Shown here one piece after another: positions 16,189 through 25,574 of a stretch of DNA of 64,000 bases. Position 1 is the stretch's first letter; every line of letters begins with the position of its first letter. The notes beneath the pieces were generated by a model that saw only the letters and a list, made by a program, of their open reading frames with translations, searched no databases and was not told the DNA's origin. Source of the stretch: Streptomyces sp. col6 (GTDB taxonomy: Bacteria; Actinomycetota; Actinomycetes; Streptomycetales; Streptomycetaceae); contig NZ_RDBL01000006.1 of assembly GCF_008042035.1 (NCBI RefSeq), forward strand, positions 1,721,166 to 1,785,165, given 5' to 3'. Position numbers and translations under genes: made by a program.

Positions 16189-17742
16189 CTAGGCCGCCGG
16201 TCCTCCGGCAGCCGCCTTGCCGCTCAGCGCGTCCAGATCGCTCTTGCGCACGCGGATGACCAGCAGCGCGGTCAGCAGGGCGAGAGCGGCCATGGCCACC
16301 GCCGCGAGGAATGCGGTGGATATGCCCTCGGTGAGCACTGCGTGGCCCCAGTTCCCGGGCAGTTCACGGCTCTTGGCGAACTGCGCCTTCTGCTCCGGGG
16401 ACGCTTCTGCCAGGAACTTTGGCACCTGCTTCTCGGCCTCGTTGCGACTGGCGGTGCCGAAGACCGTGACCAGGATGGACAGCCCCAGCGAGCCGCCCAC
16501 CTGCTGGCTCGCGTTCAGCAGACTGGAGGCCGCACCCGCCTCGTGCTGAGCGACTCCGGAGACCGCGGTCAGGGTGAGCGTCACGAAGTTCAGCCCCATG
16601 CCGAAGCTGAACACGAGCATCGGGCCGAGAACCCCGGCCAGGTAGGAGCTGTCCGGGGAGATGAACGTGAGCCAGAACAGGCCCGCACCGGCGAGTGCGG
16701 AACCCGTGATCATGAACGGCTTCGGCCCCAGGACCGGGAGGAACCGCTGCGAGAGCCCCGCTCCGATGATGATCGAGACGGTCACGGGCAGGAAGGCCAG
16801 GCCGGATTCGATGGGGCTGTAGGCCAGGACGTTCTGCACGAACAGCACGATGAAGAAGAACATGCCGAACATGGCCGCAGCCAGGCTGAGCATGATCACA
16901 TACGTGCCCGAGCGGTTGCGGTCGGCGAACATCCGCAGGGGAGTGATCGGCTCCTTGGCCCTCATCTCCACCAGCACGAATGCGGCGAGCAGAAGCACCG
17001 CGGCGCCGAACGAGGCGAGGGTGAGAGAGTCCCGCCAGCCCTCCTCGGAGGCCCGGATGAACCCGTATACCAGCGAGGCCATGCCGAGGGTCGAGGTCAG
17101 GGCACCCGATATGTCGAAACGGCCCGAATGCCGGTCGGACTCGTTGATGTACATCGGAGCCAGGACCGCGATCAGCACGCCGATCGGCACGTTGACGAAG
17201 AAAACCCAGCGCCAGTCCAGCCACTCGGTGAGCATGCCGCCCGCCAGCAGTCCGATCGCACCACCGCCGGCGGAGACGGCGGCGAAGACACCGAACGCAC
17301 GGTTGCGCTCGGGGCCTTCGGGAAACGTCGTGGTGATCAACGCGAGCGAGGTCGGTGAGGCGATGGCGCCGCCGATGCCCTGGAGCGCGCGGGCTGTGAG
17401 CAACTGCCAGGGCTCCTGGGCGAATCCGCCCAGGAGCGAGGCGAGGGTGAAAACGAGGATGCCGGCCATGAACACCCGGCGGCGGCCGAGGATGTCCCCG
17501 GCCCGGCCGCCGAGCAGCAGCAGACCGCCGAAGGTGAGCGTGTAGGCGCTGAGGACCCACGAGAGATCCGTGGTCGAGAAACTCAGGGCTTCCTGGATAT
17601 GCGGGAGCGCGATGTTGACGATCGTGGAGTCGAGCACAACCATCAACTGACAAGCGGCGATGACGGCCAGGGCGATCCCCGGGCGGCCTTGCCGGCGTGC
17701 CGCGCCCGGGGCACTCCCTGCTTCTAACTGAGAGGTTGTCAC
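16189..17742 (-). CDS. MFS drug-efflux transporter, DHA2 (14-TM) family
   Basis: 517-residue proton-coupled exporter of the EmrB/QacA type. The N-terminal signature LDSTIVNIALP (motif D1) lies in TM1, followed by motif A in GGRAGDILGRRRVF between TM2 and TM3, and motif C-like glycines in the fifth segment. Fourteen hydrophobic segments can be counted. The start is GTG 17742, preceded by a GGGGGA stretch. It is divergent from a TetR gene, and two palindromes of the same core sequence lie in the spacer, so transcription is almost certainly repressed by that TetR and induced by an export substrate. The substrate is unknown; candidates are antibiotics or cationic drugs. Confidence 0.93.
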   Translation of the reverse strand: MTTSQLEAGSAPGAARRQGRPGIALAVIAACQLMVVLDSTIVNIALPHIQEALSFSTTDLSWVLSAYTLTFGGLLLLGGRAGDILGRRRVFMAGILVFTLASLLGGFAQEPWQLLTARALQGIGGAIASPTSLALITTTFPEGPERNRAFGVFAAVSAGGGAIGLLAGGMLTEWLDWRWVFFVNVPIGVLIAVLAPMYINESDRHSGRFDISGALTSTLGMASLVYGFIRASEEGWRDSLTLASFGAAVLLLAAFVLVEMRAKEPITPLRMFADRNRSGTYVIMLSLAAAMFGMFFFIVLFVQNVLAYSPIESGLAFLPVTVSIIIGAGLSQRFLPVLGPKPFMITGSALAGAGLFWLTFISPDSSYLAGVLGPMLVFSFGMGLNFVTLTLTAVSGVAQHEAGAASSLLNASQQVGGSLGLSILVTVFGTASRNEAEKQVPKFLAEASPEQKAQFAKSRELPGNWGHAVLTEGISTAFLAAVAMAALALLTALLVIRVRKSDLDALSGKAAAGGPAA

Positions 17743-17766
17743 TGAAGGTCCCCCACAAGAGAATTA

Positions 17767-17784
17767 GTGAACGGCTCCGTTCAC
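17767..17784. promoter_or_regulatory. TetR operator O1, next to the exporter start
   Basis: Perfect inverted repeat GTGAACGG-CT-CCGTTCAC, 25 bp upstream of the MFS start codon. It shares the core GTGAACG-N4-CGTTCAC with O2. On the minus strand it overlaps the region where a -10 box would follow TTGACC (17790-17795 on the complement). Confidence 0.85.
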
Positions 17785-17811
17785 TGTCCGGTCAACGGTA
17801 CTGAGTCCCCT

Positions 17812-17835
17812 CCAGTGAACGCAAGCGTTCACTGG
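17812..17835. promoter_or_regulatory. TetR operator O2, between exporter and regulator
   Basis: Perfect 24-bp palindrome: CCAGTGAACGC, AA, GCGTTCACTGG. Its centre is 48 bp from that of O1, and it lies upstream of both divergent genes. Two copies of one core sequence next to a TetR gene make TetR the obvious ligand. Confidence 0.87.
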
Positions 17836-17981
17836 ATCTTCGTTGCCGATATATCCGGAGCCCTCGACTCCGGCCGGGACTGCTCGATCCCGCGCCGACC
17901 CCGTCGCCTTTGCGTCCGCCGGGTTCCGACTTCCGGAAGGTTCGCGGAGGCGAACCGCACCTGTTCGATGGAGAGAAGCTC

Positions 17982-18608
17982 ATGGTCACTTCGCGATCGG
18001 CCGCCGCCGCTCGGCAGCCGGTGGTGTCCCTGCGCCGCCGGGGGTCCGTGCTGGAACGCGCGATCCTCGACGCGGCGCTGGAAGCGCTGAGTACGGTCGG
18101 CTGGAACGGCCTGACGATGGAAGGGGTCGCCGCCGGCGCCCAGACGGGCAAGGCCGCGATCTACCGGCGCTGGTCCTCGAAGGAGGAGCTGGTCGCCGAG
18201 GCTCTGCGCAGCGGCATGCCGGCAATGGGCCGGGCCCCGGACTCGGGCAACGTCCGCGACGACCTCTACCAGCTGTGCCGGGGTATGCGCGACGCGATGC
18301 TGTCCACCTCCGGCTCGGCCCTGCGTTCCGTCATTCACGAATGCGATGCCGGAACGGCTGAACGCTTCCAGTCGGTGATTCTCGACGGTGTGATCCGGCC
18401 GTCGACCGAGCTCATCAGGGAAGTGGTGAGCAGGGGGGTCGAGCGAGGTGAGGTCCGCCCCGGTGCCCTGCGGGAACTGGCCTTCGACGTGATCCCCGCG
18501 ATGATGATGTACCGCACCAAGGTGTGCGGGAGCGAGTGGGACGACGCCGAGATCGAGGCGCTGATCGACCAGGTCGCGGTGCCTGTCTTCCGCTCCGCCC
18601 CCCGCTGA
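17982..18608 (+). CDS. TetR-family repressor of the divergent exporter
   Basis: 208-residue regulator. The N-terminal HTH spans about residues 20-70: [20 protein letters not shown], then [24 protein letters not shown], the usual recognition helix with Tyr-Arg-Arg-Trp. The C-terminal ligand and dimer domain is all-helical and resembles TetR_C type members with Glu-Arg-Gly-Glu-Val-Arg. ATG 17982 has GGAGAG just upstream. It faces the MFS gene across two matching palindromes, so it very likely represses both the exporter and itself and responds to the exported compound. Downstream, rnhB has its own promoter. Confidence 0.93.
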   Translation: MVTSRSAAAARQPVVSLRRRGSVLERAILDAALEALSTVGWNGLTMEGVAAGAQTGKAAIYRRWSSKEELVAEALRSGMPAMGRAPDSGNVRDDLYQLCRGMRDAMLSTSGSALRSVIHECDAGTAERFQSVILDGVIRPSTELIREVVSRGVERGEVRPGALRELAFDVIPAMMMYRTKVCGSEWDDAEIEALIDQVAVPVFRSAPR

Positions 18609-18738
18609 GAACCCGCCCGGGGTGCCAGGCCGCGAGCCCCGCGACGACCAGCCCGGTTGGCCGCACGCCGGCATGGCGGGCCGAGGGGGCGACCCGGGGT
18701 GTTCCTGGCGCCCCCTTCGGCGTACGCTGACAGACGCC

Positions 18739-19449
18739 ATGCCGTACGAACCACCCACGCACACCGTCGAGCGCTCACTGCGCGCCACCACCGGTGCCAA
18801 GATCGTCGCAGGTGTCGACGAGGTCGGACGCGGAGCGTGGGCGGGACCCGTCACCGTGTGCGCCGCGGTCACCGGTCTTCGCAGACCCCCCGCCGGGCTC
18901 ACCGACTCCAAACTGATCAGCCCCAAGCGCCGTGCGGAACTCGCCCCGGTGCTGGAGCACTGGGTCACCGCGTACGGCGTCGGCGACTCCTCGCCCCAGG
19001 AGATCGACGAGCTGGGCATGACCGCCGCGCTACGGCTCGCCGCCGTGCGGGCCCTGGAGGCGCTGCCGGTCCGCCCGGACGCGGTGATCCTGGACGGCAA
19101 GCACGACTACCTGGGCAGCCCCTGGCAGGTCCGTACCGTCATCAAGGGCGACCAGTCCTGCATCGCGGTGGCCGCGGCATCCGTGATCGCGAAGGTCCGC
19201 AGGGACGCGATGATGGCCGAACTCGGCGCGCAGAGCGGCGAGTACGCGGACTTCGCGTTCGACGCGAATGCCGGCTACCCGTCCCCTGTGCACAGGGCCG
19301 CACTCGAGGAGCGTGGGCCGACCGCTCACCACCGCCTCTCGTGGTCCTACCTCGACGCGCTGCCCCGGTGGCAGCACCTGAAGAAGGTCCGCATCTCCGC
19401 GGAGGCGGCCGCACTGGAAAGCGGGGGCCAGCTCGGCTTCGACTTCTGA
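18739..19449 (+). CDS. rnhB: Ribonuclease HII
   Basis: 236-residue endonuclease that removes RNA from RNA:DNA hybrids and cuts at single misincorporated ribonucleotides. The catalytic carboxylates are in [13 protein letters not shown] near residues 27-28, in [11 protein letters not shown] near residue 115, and in the [11 protein letters not shown] block near residue 175. The SVIAKVRRD helix is also conserved. A TACGCT box at 18723-18728 gives a leader of only a few bases before ATG 18739. The upstream TetR gene ends 130 bp earlier. Location near other repair genes is as in other Streptomyces. Confidence 0.96.
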   Translation: MPYEPPTHTVERSLRATTGAKIVAGVDEVGRGAWAGPVTVCAAVTGLRRPPAGLTDSKLISPKRRAELAPVLEHWVTAYGVGDSSPQEIDELGMTAALRLAAVRALEALPVRPDAVILDGKHDYLGSPWQVRTVIKGDQSCIAVAAASVIAKVRRDAMMAELGAQSGEYADFAFDANAGYPSPVHRAALEERGPTAHHRLSWSYLDALPRWQHLKKVRISAEAAALESGGQLGFDF

Positions 19450-19509
19450 TTGCGCACATGTACCCACCCGCTGATGCCCGAGGCATCGGCGTTTGATAGA
19501 CAACCACCC

Positions 19510-20127
19510 ATGCCTCTCATCCCCGAGGAGCCTCAGATTCACGAGAGCGCCCAGGGTCCCCGCGCCACCTCGGCCACCGGCCGCGCCGCGTCGACCCCTC
19601 ATCCCGTACCCGGTCCGCGTACAGCGGCCATGCCGCGCCCCGGTCGTCCGGTGCCCGGCCCGCGGCCTGCGCCCCCGGCGCAGCGCCAGCACTCCACCTC
19701 CGCCCGGCCCCAGGCGGCACGGCCGGAGAATCGTTCCGCGCCGCAGCTCCAGATCATCCCTGCATCGGCCGACGGCGCGCTCGACGCCGCCGACGAGGCC
19801 GTGGACCTGCTGCTCGACTCGGGCCGCGCGCCCGGCGACATCCTCGTGCTGACCACCGGCGGACAGCACCCGTGGGCGACCCACGAGCTCTCCTTCGGTG
19901 AGGCCGCTTACTGGGCCCAGCACGAAGCGGGCGACGACGTCTTCTTCGCCGCTGCCGCCGCGGCGGGCCGGGTCAAGCCCCGGCCCGTGGTGATCGTCGC
20001 GGTCAACGGTCCGGCCGACGAGGTGGCCGCGCGGGCGCTGACCAAGGCCCGGGAGTCCGCCGGTGCGCTGCTGATCGTCTGCGGCGACCCGCAGCGCGTC
20101 AACGCCGCGCTGGGTGCCGGAGTCTGA
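19510..20127 (+). CDS. Uncharacterised protein with a helicase-C-terminus-like domain
   Basis: 205-residue protein of no recognised family. Residues 1-80 are Pro/Ala/Arg-rich and probably disordered. Residues 85-205 form a compact domain: an Ala-rich helix, DILVLTTGGQHPWA, an acidic helix with Tyr-Trp, then PVVIVAVNGPADEVAARALTKARESAGALLIVCGDPQ. The order LVLTT ... VVIVAVN ... ARALTKAR ... LLIVCGDP resembles motifs V-VI of superfamily 1 (UvrD/Rep) helicases, but there is no Walker A or DEAD box. This could be a stand-alone remnant of a helicase C-terminal domain. The likeness is by eye only. ATG 19510 was chosen because an upstream in-frame ATG (19450) lacks a ribosome site. rnhB ends 60 bp upstream. 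Confidence 0.72.
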   Translation: MPLIPEEPQIHESAQGPRATSATGRAASTPHPVPGPRTAAMPRPGRPVPGPRPAPPAQRQHSTSARPQAARPENRSAPQLQIIPASADGALDAADEAVDLLLDSGRAPGDILVLTTGGQHPWATHELSFGEAAYWAQHEAGDDVFFAAAAAAGRVKPRPVVIVAVNGPADEVAARALTKARESAGALLIVCGDPQRVNAALGAGV

Positions 20128-20188
20128 GCCGCGACGCACGTCGTTCCACGGTGATCACGCCTCGCGGCCCGTGGTGACCAGGCGTTTT

Positions 20189-20223
20189 CGTGACCCGGCC
20201 ACCCCGAGGGCGGTCGGGTCACG
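20189..20223. terminator. Bidirectional terminator between convergent genes
   Basis: 12-bp stem with one G-U pair, CGTGACCCGGCC against GGTCGGGTCACG, with an 11-nt loop. A TTTT run precedes it on the + strand. It separates the stops at 20127 and 20231. Confidence 0.72.
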
Positions 20224-20230
20224 AACGTGT

Positions 20231-20860
20231 TCAGCGAGCGGCGGAGCGGTGCAGTGCCTGGGCCGCTCCGCCACCCGTGCGCGACGGCACCTGGTCCAGG
20301 TCCAGCACGGTGTCGGCGAGGAGGGACGGCTGTGACGTGGAGTTCGGGCGACGACCGCCCCGCCCCTCGCCCAGCACCTGCCAGCCACCGCTGGTCAGCG
20401 TGATGTAGGCGCCGCACCGCAGTCCATGCAGGGTGCAGGCGTCCCGCAGTCCCCACATCCATGCCCCGTCCTCCTCCGTCCAACGCTCGTCCCCCTCACG
20501 GCAGTAGAGCAGCACCGCGGTGCGGACGGGCGTGCGGCGGCGCAGATCGTGCGGGATGACGCGACGCAGGTGCGCCAGCAGCGAGTTCCGGAATTCCCAG
20601 CCGTCCGCCGACACCGAGCGGCGGGCGAACGAGGCGCTCGCCGTGAGGCGCTCCTCGTGGTCCAGGACGGCTACCACGGCGGTGGCAGGGGTCGGCCGAT
20701 GCCTGGCGTGCAGGCCGCTGACCACCTCACGCGGGCTGCGCAGCAGAGGTATGCCGGCCGCTGCCCACTCGGCCGGTTCGAGCATCCGGGCAAGGCGGTT
20801 GGCGGAGTCGGCGGCTGTCGACATCGAAGTGGCTGCGGACGGAGCGAATCCGAAGGTCAC
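20231..20860 (-). CDS. Uncharacterised conserved protein
   Basis: 209-residue soluble protein with no signal peptide or membrane segment and no family I can name. The first 40 residues are Ala/Ser-rich with a Met near residue 15. The middle (RLARMLEPAEWAAAGIPLLR ... VVAVLDHEERLTA) and the C-terminal half (TAVLLYCREGDERWTEEDGAW, two Cys in a CTLHGLRCGAY segment) look like a compact alpha/beta fold. GTG 20860 is preceded by GGGAGGAC on this strand; the later Met is possible but has no comparable site. recQ lies upstream on the same strand across about 220 nt with a hairpin between, so the genes are probably separate. Confidence 0.75.
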   Translation of the reverse strand: MTFGFAPSAATSMSTAADSANRLARMLEPAEWAAAGIPLLRSPREVVSGLHARHRPTPATAVVAVLDHEERLTASASFARRSVSADGWEFRNSLLAHLRRVIPHDLRRRTPVRTAVLLYCREGDERWTEEDGAWMWGLRDACTLHGLRCGAYITLTSGGWQVLGEGRGGRRPNSTSQPSLLADTVLDLDQVPSRTGGGAAQALHRSAAR

Positions 20861-21009
20861 GGTCCTCCCTTCGCATACGCGCCCACGATGCGGGCAGGGT
20901 CGGGTGAGGGCGCGCCGCGGCACAGCCCTTTCGGGCCCGCGAAAGGACCGTGCGGGGAGCGAGTCCAATTCTTCCTGGCGTATCGGCAGGCGGCAACGAG
21001 CAATTGGCG

Positions 21010-21029
21010 CGGCTGACGGTAATCAGCCG
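21010..21029 (-). terminator. Hairpin downstream of the RecQ gene
   Basis: CGGCTGA and TCAGCCG form a perfect 7-bp stem with a 6-nt loop, 50 nt past the recQ stop on the minus strand. It is short and lacks a T-tract, so termination is likely but not certain. Confidence 0.45.
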
Positions 21030-21078
21030 GAATGACACGGATATCCCTGCCCCGTCCGACCCCGGCTGACGCTTCCTG

Positions 21079-23250
21079 TCACGCCTGAACAGCGAGGACC
21101 AGCGGAAACACCGCATCCGCTCCCGCTCGCCGCAGCAACCGCGCCGCCACGGCGAGGGTCCAGCCGGTGTCCGAGAGATCGTCCACGAGCAGCACGGGTC
21201 CGCCCGAGGCCGTCAGGGCCTCCGACAGCTCAGGCCCGACGACCAGCCTCTCGTGGAGGGCCCGGACCCGCTGGGCGCTGTTGGTCTGCGACATCCGGAT
21301 GTCATCGGCGCCCGGACCGAGGTCCACACGCCCGAGCAGCGGCATCCGCCCGACTTCGGAGATGCGCCTGCCGAGGGACTCGATGAGCTGGGGCCTGCGA
21401 GCCGATGCGACAGTGACGACGCCGACTGGGCGGGGAACCGCGTCTGTCGCCCCCGACGTCCAGCCGCCGGGACCCCTCGCCCAGTCGGCCAGCACCGACA
21501 CCACGGCGTCGGCTACATCGTCCGGCACCGGTCCGTCGGGTGCCTGTGCGGCCAGCATCGGGCGCAGCCTGTTGCCCCACCCGATATCGGAGAGCCGGCC
21601 CAGCGCGCGGCCCGTACCGGAGAGTTCGGCCGCCGGGATACGGCCCTTGAGGTCGACACCGACCGACGCGAGCCCGGTCGGCCACATCTTGCGCGGCTCC
21701 ACCTCCACACCGGGCCTGCCGAGCTCACCCTTCGCCGTGTCCAGCGCGGCGGCGGAGACACCCTCGTCGAACCGGGCGCCGGCACAGTTGTCGCACCGCC
21801 CGCACGCGACCGCCTCCTCGTCGTCCAGCTGGCGGCGCAGGAACTCCATCCGGCAGCCGTCCGTCGTGGCGTAGTCGCGCATCGCCTGCTGCTCGGCCGC
21901 CCGCTGACGGGCCACCCAGGCGTAGCGCTCGGAGTCGTAGACCCAGGGCTCTCCCGTCGCGGTCCAGCCACCCTTCACCCGGCGGACCGCCCCGTCGACA
22001 TCGAGCACCTTGAGCATGGTCTCCAGCCGCGTGCGCCGCAGGTCGACCAGGGGCTCCAGAGCGGGCAGCGAGAGCGGCCGCCCCGCCTGCGCCAGCGCGT
22101 CGATGGTGCGCCGGACCTGTTCCTCCGGAGGGAACGCTACCGACGCGAAGTACTGCCAGATGGCTTCGTCCTCCTTGCCCGGCAGCAGCAGCACCTCGGC
22201 ATGCTCGACACCGCGTCCGGCACGGCCCACCTGCTGGTAGTAGGCAATGGGGGAGGAGGGAGATCCGAGGTGTACGACGAAGCCGAGGTCGGGCTTGTCG
22301 AACCCCATGCCGAGCGCCGACGTCGCCACCAGCGCCTTGACCCGGTTGGCCAGCAGGTCGTCCTCCGCCTGCTGGCGCTCGGCGTTCTCCGTGCGGCCGG
22401 TGTAGGAGGCGACGGTGTGCCCGCACTGGCGGAGGTAGGCGGTGACCTCCTCCGCGGCAGCGACCGTCAGCGTGTAGATGATCCCCGAGCCCGGAAGCTC
22501 CTTGAGGTGGTCCCCGAGCCATGCCAGCCGGTGCGCCGCGTTGGGCAGCCGCAGCACACCGAGGCTCAGGCTCTCGCGGTCGAGCGGCCCACGCAGGACG
22601 AGCGCGTCGGTGCCGGCGCCGGTGCCCAGCTGCTCCGCCACGTCGGCGGTGACCCGGGCGTTCGCCGTGGCGGTGGTGGCGAGTACCGGGACCCCGGCGG
22701 GGAGATCGGCGAGCATCGTCCGCAGTCGTCGGTAGTCGGGCCGGAAGTCGTGGCCCCAGTCGGAGATGCAGTGCGCCTCGTCGACGACGAGCAGCCCGGT
22801 GGCCGCGGAGAGCTGGGGCAGCACATGGTCGCGGAAATCGGGATTGTTGAGCCGCTCGGGACTGACCAGCAGGACATCGACCTCACCTGCGGCCACTTCG
22901 GCCTGCACGGAGTCCCACTCCTCCGTGTTGGACGAGTTGATGGTGCGGGCGCTGATGCCGGCCCGCGCGGCTGCCGCTACCTGGTTGCGCATCAGCGCCA
23001 GCAGCGGCGAGACGATGACAGTCGGCCCGCTGCCCCGGGCGCGCAGGAGGGAGGTCGCGACGAAATACACCGCGGACTTCCCCCAGCCGGTGCGCTGGAC
23101 GACCAGCGCTCTGCGCTTGTCCGCGACGAGCGCCTCGATGGCCCGCCACTGGTCCTCGCGCAGCCGGGCGGTGCCGGAGGCGTCGCCGACGAGTCGGGCC
23201 AGTACGGAATCGGCCGAAGCCCTGAGCTCTGCGCGGTCTGCGTTGGTCAT
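21079..23250 (-). CDS. RecQ-family helicase fused to a phosphoribosyltransferase domain
   Basis: 723-residue protein. Residues 30-520 are a RecQ helicase: Walker A TGWGKSA at 54-60, the DEAH box in [17 protein letters not shown] near 155, ATTATA motif [26 protein letters not shown] motif VI, and a zinc-binding set (the Cys of CRMEF, then CGRCDNC). No HRDC domain follows. Instead the last 150 residues look like a type I phosphoribosyltransferase of the ComFC kind: [20 protein letters not shown] with Val-Arg, and the PRPP loop [16 protein letters not shown] 23250 lacks a clear ribosome site, so expression may be weak or leaderless. It is divergent from the DUF4192 gene. Confidence 0.9.
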   Translation of the reverse strand: MTNADRAELRASADSVLARLVGDASGTARLREDQWRAIEALVADKRRALVVQRTGWGKSAVYFVATSLLRARGSGPTVIVSPLLALMRNQVAAAARAGISARTINSSNTEEWDSVQAEVAAGEVDVLLVSPERLNNPDFRDHVLPQLSAATGLLVVDEAHCISDWGHDFRPDYRRLRTMLADLPAGVPVLATTATANARVTADVAEQLGTGAGTDALVLRGPLDRESLSLGVLRLPNAAHRLAWLGDHLKELPGSGIIYTLTVAAAEEVTAYLRQCGHTVASYTGRTENAERQQAEDDLLANRVKALVATSALGMGFDKPDLGFVVHLGSPSSPIAYYQQVGRAGRGVEHAEVLLLPGKEDEAIWQYFASVAFPPEEQVRRTIDALAQAGRPLSLPALEPLVDLRRTRLETMLKVLDVDGAVRRVKGGWTATGEPWVYDSERYAWVARQRAAEQQAMRDYATTDGCRMEFLRRQLDDEEAVACGRCDNCAGARFDEGVSAAALDTAKGELGRPGVEVEPRKMWPTGLASVGVDLKGRIPAAELSGTGRALGRLSDIGWGNRLRPMLAAQAPDGPVPDDVADAVVSVLADWARGPGGWTSGATDAVPRPVGVVTVASARRPQLIESLGRRISEVGRMPLLGRVDLGPGADDIRMSQTNSAQRVRALHERLVVGPELSEALTASGGPVLLVDDLSDTGWTLAVAARLLRRAGADAVFPLVLAVQA

Positions 23251-23360
23251 GCACCCATGCAACCCGATGGATCCGACAACCGCGAACACCCGATCACTCT
23301 CTGTGGATGAGTTATCCACAGGGGGTAGCGAAAATCGGTTGCCCGCGAGACGGTCGTGCC

Positions 23361-24665
23361 ATGAACAAGCACCCGGAATCCACCGGCCCCTCCGAAGAGC
23401 AGCAGATCACCCTGCGAGGTCCGGCCGAGCTGGCGGACGCTCTCCCGTATCTCATGGGCTTCCATCCGAACGACAGCGTGGTCATGGTCGCCCTGCACGG
23501 CGGCCGCGGCCGGTTCGGAGGGCGGCTCAGGCTCGGGATCCCGCAGTCCGCGGGAGAATGGCCCGCAGTCGCCGAGCAACTCGCCGAGTGCCTGATCAGG
23601 GGCAGTGAGCGGCGCGGCTCGCGGCCCGACGCGATCGTCGTCTTCCTCTGCCAGGACCCGGTGGACGGCGAGACGGGCAACCAGGCCATGGAGCGCCTTC
23701 GGCCGCTCGCCCAGCTGTTGCGGACAGCCTGCGGAGCGCTGGACGTGCCCGTCCTCGAAGCGCTGTGCATCTCGGGCAACCGCTTCTGGTCCTACGTGTG
23801 CCCCGATGCCCGCTGCTGCCCGGCGGAGGGCAACGCCCTGGCCATGCCCGGTACTTCGGTGATGGCGGCGGCGGCCACCTACGCGGGCGTCCAGGTTCGG
23901 GGATCGCTGCGGGAGATGGAGGCGAGGCTCATGCCGGTCACCCACACACCGAACGACGCCCAGCAGCGTGCCCTCGACTCGGCGGGCAGCGCGATGGTGC
24001 CCCTGTTGTTCGACCGGGAGCGCCGCAGGGAGGTGGGCGTAGCCACGCTCGAACTGGCCCGCCGGCTCATGGGCCGCCTCGGAAAGGCGCCCGCGGCGGC
24101 GCCCTCGCTGGCCGACATCAACGACGACCGGTTGATCACCGATGAGGAGGCCGCGTCGGTGATCCTCGGTCTCCAGGACCGGGAGACGCGCGACAGGGCG
24201 GCCGAGTGGATGGAAGGGCCGGAAGCCTATGCGGCGTTGAGGCTCTGGCGCGCGCTGGCCCGTCGCTGTGTCGCCCCGTACGAGGAACACGCCGCGGCCC
24301 CTCTCACCCTGGCGGGCTGGGTCTCCTGGTCGACGGGCGACGAACCGGCGGCGCGTGTCGCGCTGGGACTCGCCCTGCGCCTCGATCCGCACTACACCTT
24401 CGCCCAGTTGCTGCACGAGGCCTGCAACCAGGGCCTGGACCCGGAGACGCTGCGGCGCTGCCTGCGTGGTGAGCGCGGCACGCGGTCGGCCCGGCGCGGT
24501 CGGCGTACGGAACGGGTCGCGGGGGCCCGTCCCGTACGTATGCGGCCGGCCGGGCGTGCCAGGGTGCGTTCCGGTTCCAGTCGGCCCGGCCCCGCTGCGG
24601 CGGGCAGGCGACGGACCTCCCGCACCGGGGTGCAGGGGCGCCGAGGGACCAGGACCGGCCGCTGA
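23361..24665 (+). CDS. DUF4192 domain protein
   Basis: 434-residue soluble protein of the actinobacterial DUF4192 family, function unknown. The diagnostic opening is [22 protein letters not shown] at about residues 20-40, followed by a Gly/Arg-rich strand. Four Cys occur in [11 protein letters not shown] and nearby (Val-Cys-Pro-Asp ... Arg-Cys-Cys), which could bind zinc. The middle is helical and resembles tetratricopeptide-like pairs ([32 protein letters not shown], quoted only in part here as [15 protein letters not shown]). The last 70 residues are Arg/Gly-rich and basic, suggesting nucleic-acid contact. It is divergent from recQ, with about 110 bp between, and is followed by a terminator. 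Confidence 0.85.
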   Translation: MNKHPESTGPSEEQQITLRGPAELADALPYLMGFHPNDSVVMVALHGGRGRFGGRLRLGIPQSAGEWPAVAEQLAECLIRGSERRGSRPDAIVVFLCQDPVDGETGNQAMERLRPLAQLLRTACGALDVPVLEALCISGNRFWSYVCPDARCCPAEGNALAMPGTSVMAAAATYAGVQVRGSLREMEARLMPVTHTPNDAQQRALDSAGSAMVPLLFDRERRREVGVATLELARRLMGRLGKAPAAAPSLADINDDRLITDEEAASVILGLQDRETRDRAAEWMEGPEAYAALRLWRALARRCVAPYEEHAAAPLTLAGWVSWSTGDEPAARVALGLALRLDPHYTFAQLLHEACNQGLDPETLRRCLRGERGTRSARRGRRTERVAGARPVRMRPAGRARVRSGSSRPGPAAAGRRRTSRTGVQGRRGTRTGR

Positions 24666-24666
24666 G

Positions 24667-24701
24667 CCGGGTGCGGCGCCGGGCATCGGCGCCGCACCCG
24701 G
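24667..24701 (+). terminator. Terminator after the DUF4192 gene
   Basis: Perfect 14-bp stem, CCGGGTGCGGCGCC against GGCGCCGCACCCGG, loop GGGCATC. It starts at the TGA of the upstream gene. Confidence 0.82.
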
Positions 24702-24781
24702 GACCGGGCGGCGCCTCCTCTCCGGGTGACCGGCGGCCGGTTCCGGAAGCTTGCGAAGAGTAGAGGGGAAGGGAGTGTTTA

Positions 24782-24803
24782 TCGTCAGGAAGACGACTAT
24801 GAT
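24782..24803 (+). promoter_or_regulatory. Leaderless promoter and dyad before the Nudix regulator gene
   Basis: TCGTC-AGGAA-GACGA (24782-24796) is a perfect short inverted repeat. It runs directly into the -10 hexamer TATGAT at 24798-24803, and ATG 24810 follows after 6 nt. A protein bound to the dyad would block RNA polymerase, so this is a good candidate for the autoregulatory site of the encoded NrtR-like protein. Confidence 0.6.
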
Positions 24804-24809
24804 CACGGC

Positions 24810-25574
24810 ATGCCGCCCTACGACCCGTCGACCTTTCCGCCGTTCGCCGTCACGGTCGACCTGGTCGTGCTCACGGTCCGCCGACACGCTTTGTGCGCAC
24901 TGGTGGTGCGCCGGGGTGAAACGCCGTTCCAGGGCAGGTGGGCGCTGCCGGGAGGCTTCGTCAAGGCCGACGAGGACCTCGGGGCCGCGGCGGCGCGAGA
25001 ACTCGTCGAGGAGACCGGCCTATGCGCCCAGGACCCGGCAGCCCCGGCCGTGGGCAACGGCGCACATCTGGAACAGCTCGCCACGTACGGGGATCCGGCG
25101 CGCGATCCGAGGATGAGGGTCGTCAGCGTCGCCCATCTCGCGCTGGCGCCCGATCTGCCCGCCCCGAGGGCCGGCGGCGACGCGAACAGCGCGCGATGGG
25201 CGCCTGTCGAGGATCTGCTCGGCCCCGAAGGCGGCTACGCCCCGGACGGTGAGCACCAGGCGCCCCTGGCCTTCGACCACGCGAAGATCCTCGCCGACGG
25301 GGTCGAGCGGGCGCGCTCCAAGATCGAGTACTCCTCACTGGCCACCGCTTTCTGCCCGCCCGCCTTCACGGTCGGTGAGCTGCGCCGGGTGTACGAGGCG
25401 GTGTGGGGTGTGGTGCTCGATCCCAGGAACTTCCATCGCAAGGTGACGGGCACGCCCGGTTTCCTGGTGCCCACCGGCGGGACGACCACCCGCCAGGGGG
25501 GCCGCCCCGCGCAACTGTTCCGGTCGGGAACGGCCACGGTGCTCAACCCGCCGATGCTGAGGCCCGAGGTCTAG
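24810..25574 (+). CDS. Nudix-domain protein of NrtR type (NAD-metabolism regulator or hydrolase)
   Basis: 254-residue protein. An N-terminal Nudix domain carries a complete Nudix box at about residues 49-71 (GFVKADEDLGAAAARELVEETGL fits G-x5-E-x7-REUxEExGU). The C-terminal 90 residues (SLATAFCPPAFTVGELRRVYEAVWG, then DPRNFHRKV) are the winged helix typical of NrtR proteins, which bind DNA and sense ADP-ribose. Most NrtR regulators have a degraded box, so an intact one suggests the protein may still hydrolyse ADP-ribose or another nucleotide. Alternatively it is simply an ADP-ribose pyrophosphatase with an accessory domain. A promoter dyad fits autoregulation. No NAD gene is adjacent. Confidence 0.86.
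   Translation: MPPYDPSTFPPFAVTVDLVVLTVRRHALCALVVRRGETPFQGRWALPGGFVKADEDLGAAAARELVEETGLCAQDPAAPAVGNGAHLEQLATYGDPARDPRMRVVSVAHLALAPDLPAPRAGGDANSARWAPVEDLLGPEGGYAPDGEHQAPLAFDHAKILADGVERARSKIEYSSLATAFCPPAFTVGELRRVYEAVWGVVLDPRNFHRKVTGTPGFLVPTGGTTTRQGGRPAQLFRSGTATVLNPPMLRPEV

Noticed and set aside
23279..23300. SOS-box-like CGCGAACACCCGATC near recQ
   Set aside because: Only the left half fits CGAAC-N4-GTTCG; the right half is GATC. I do not claim LexA control of recQ.
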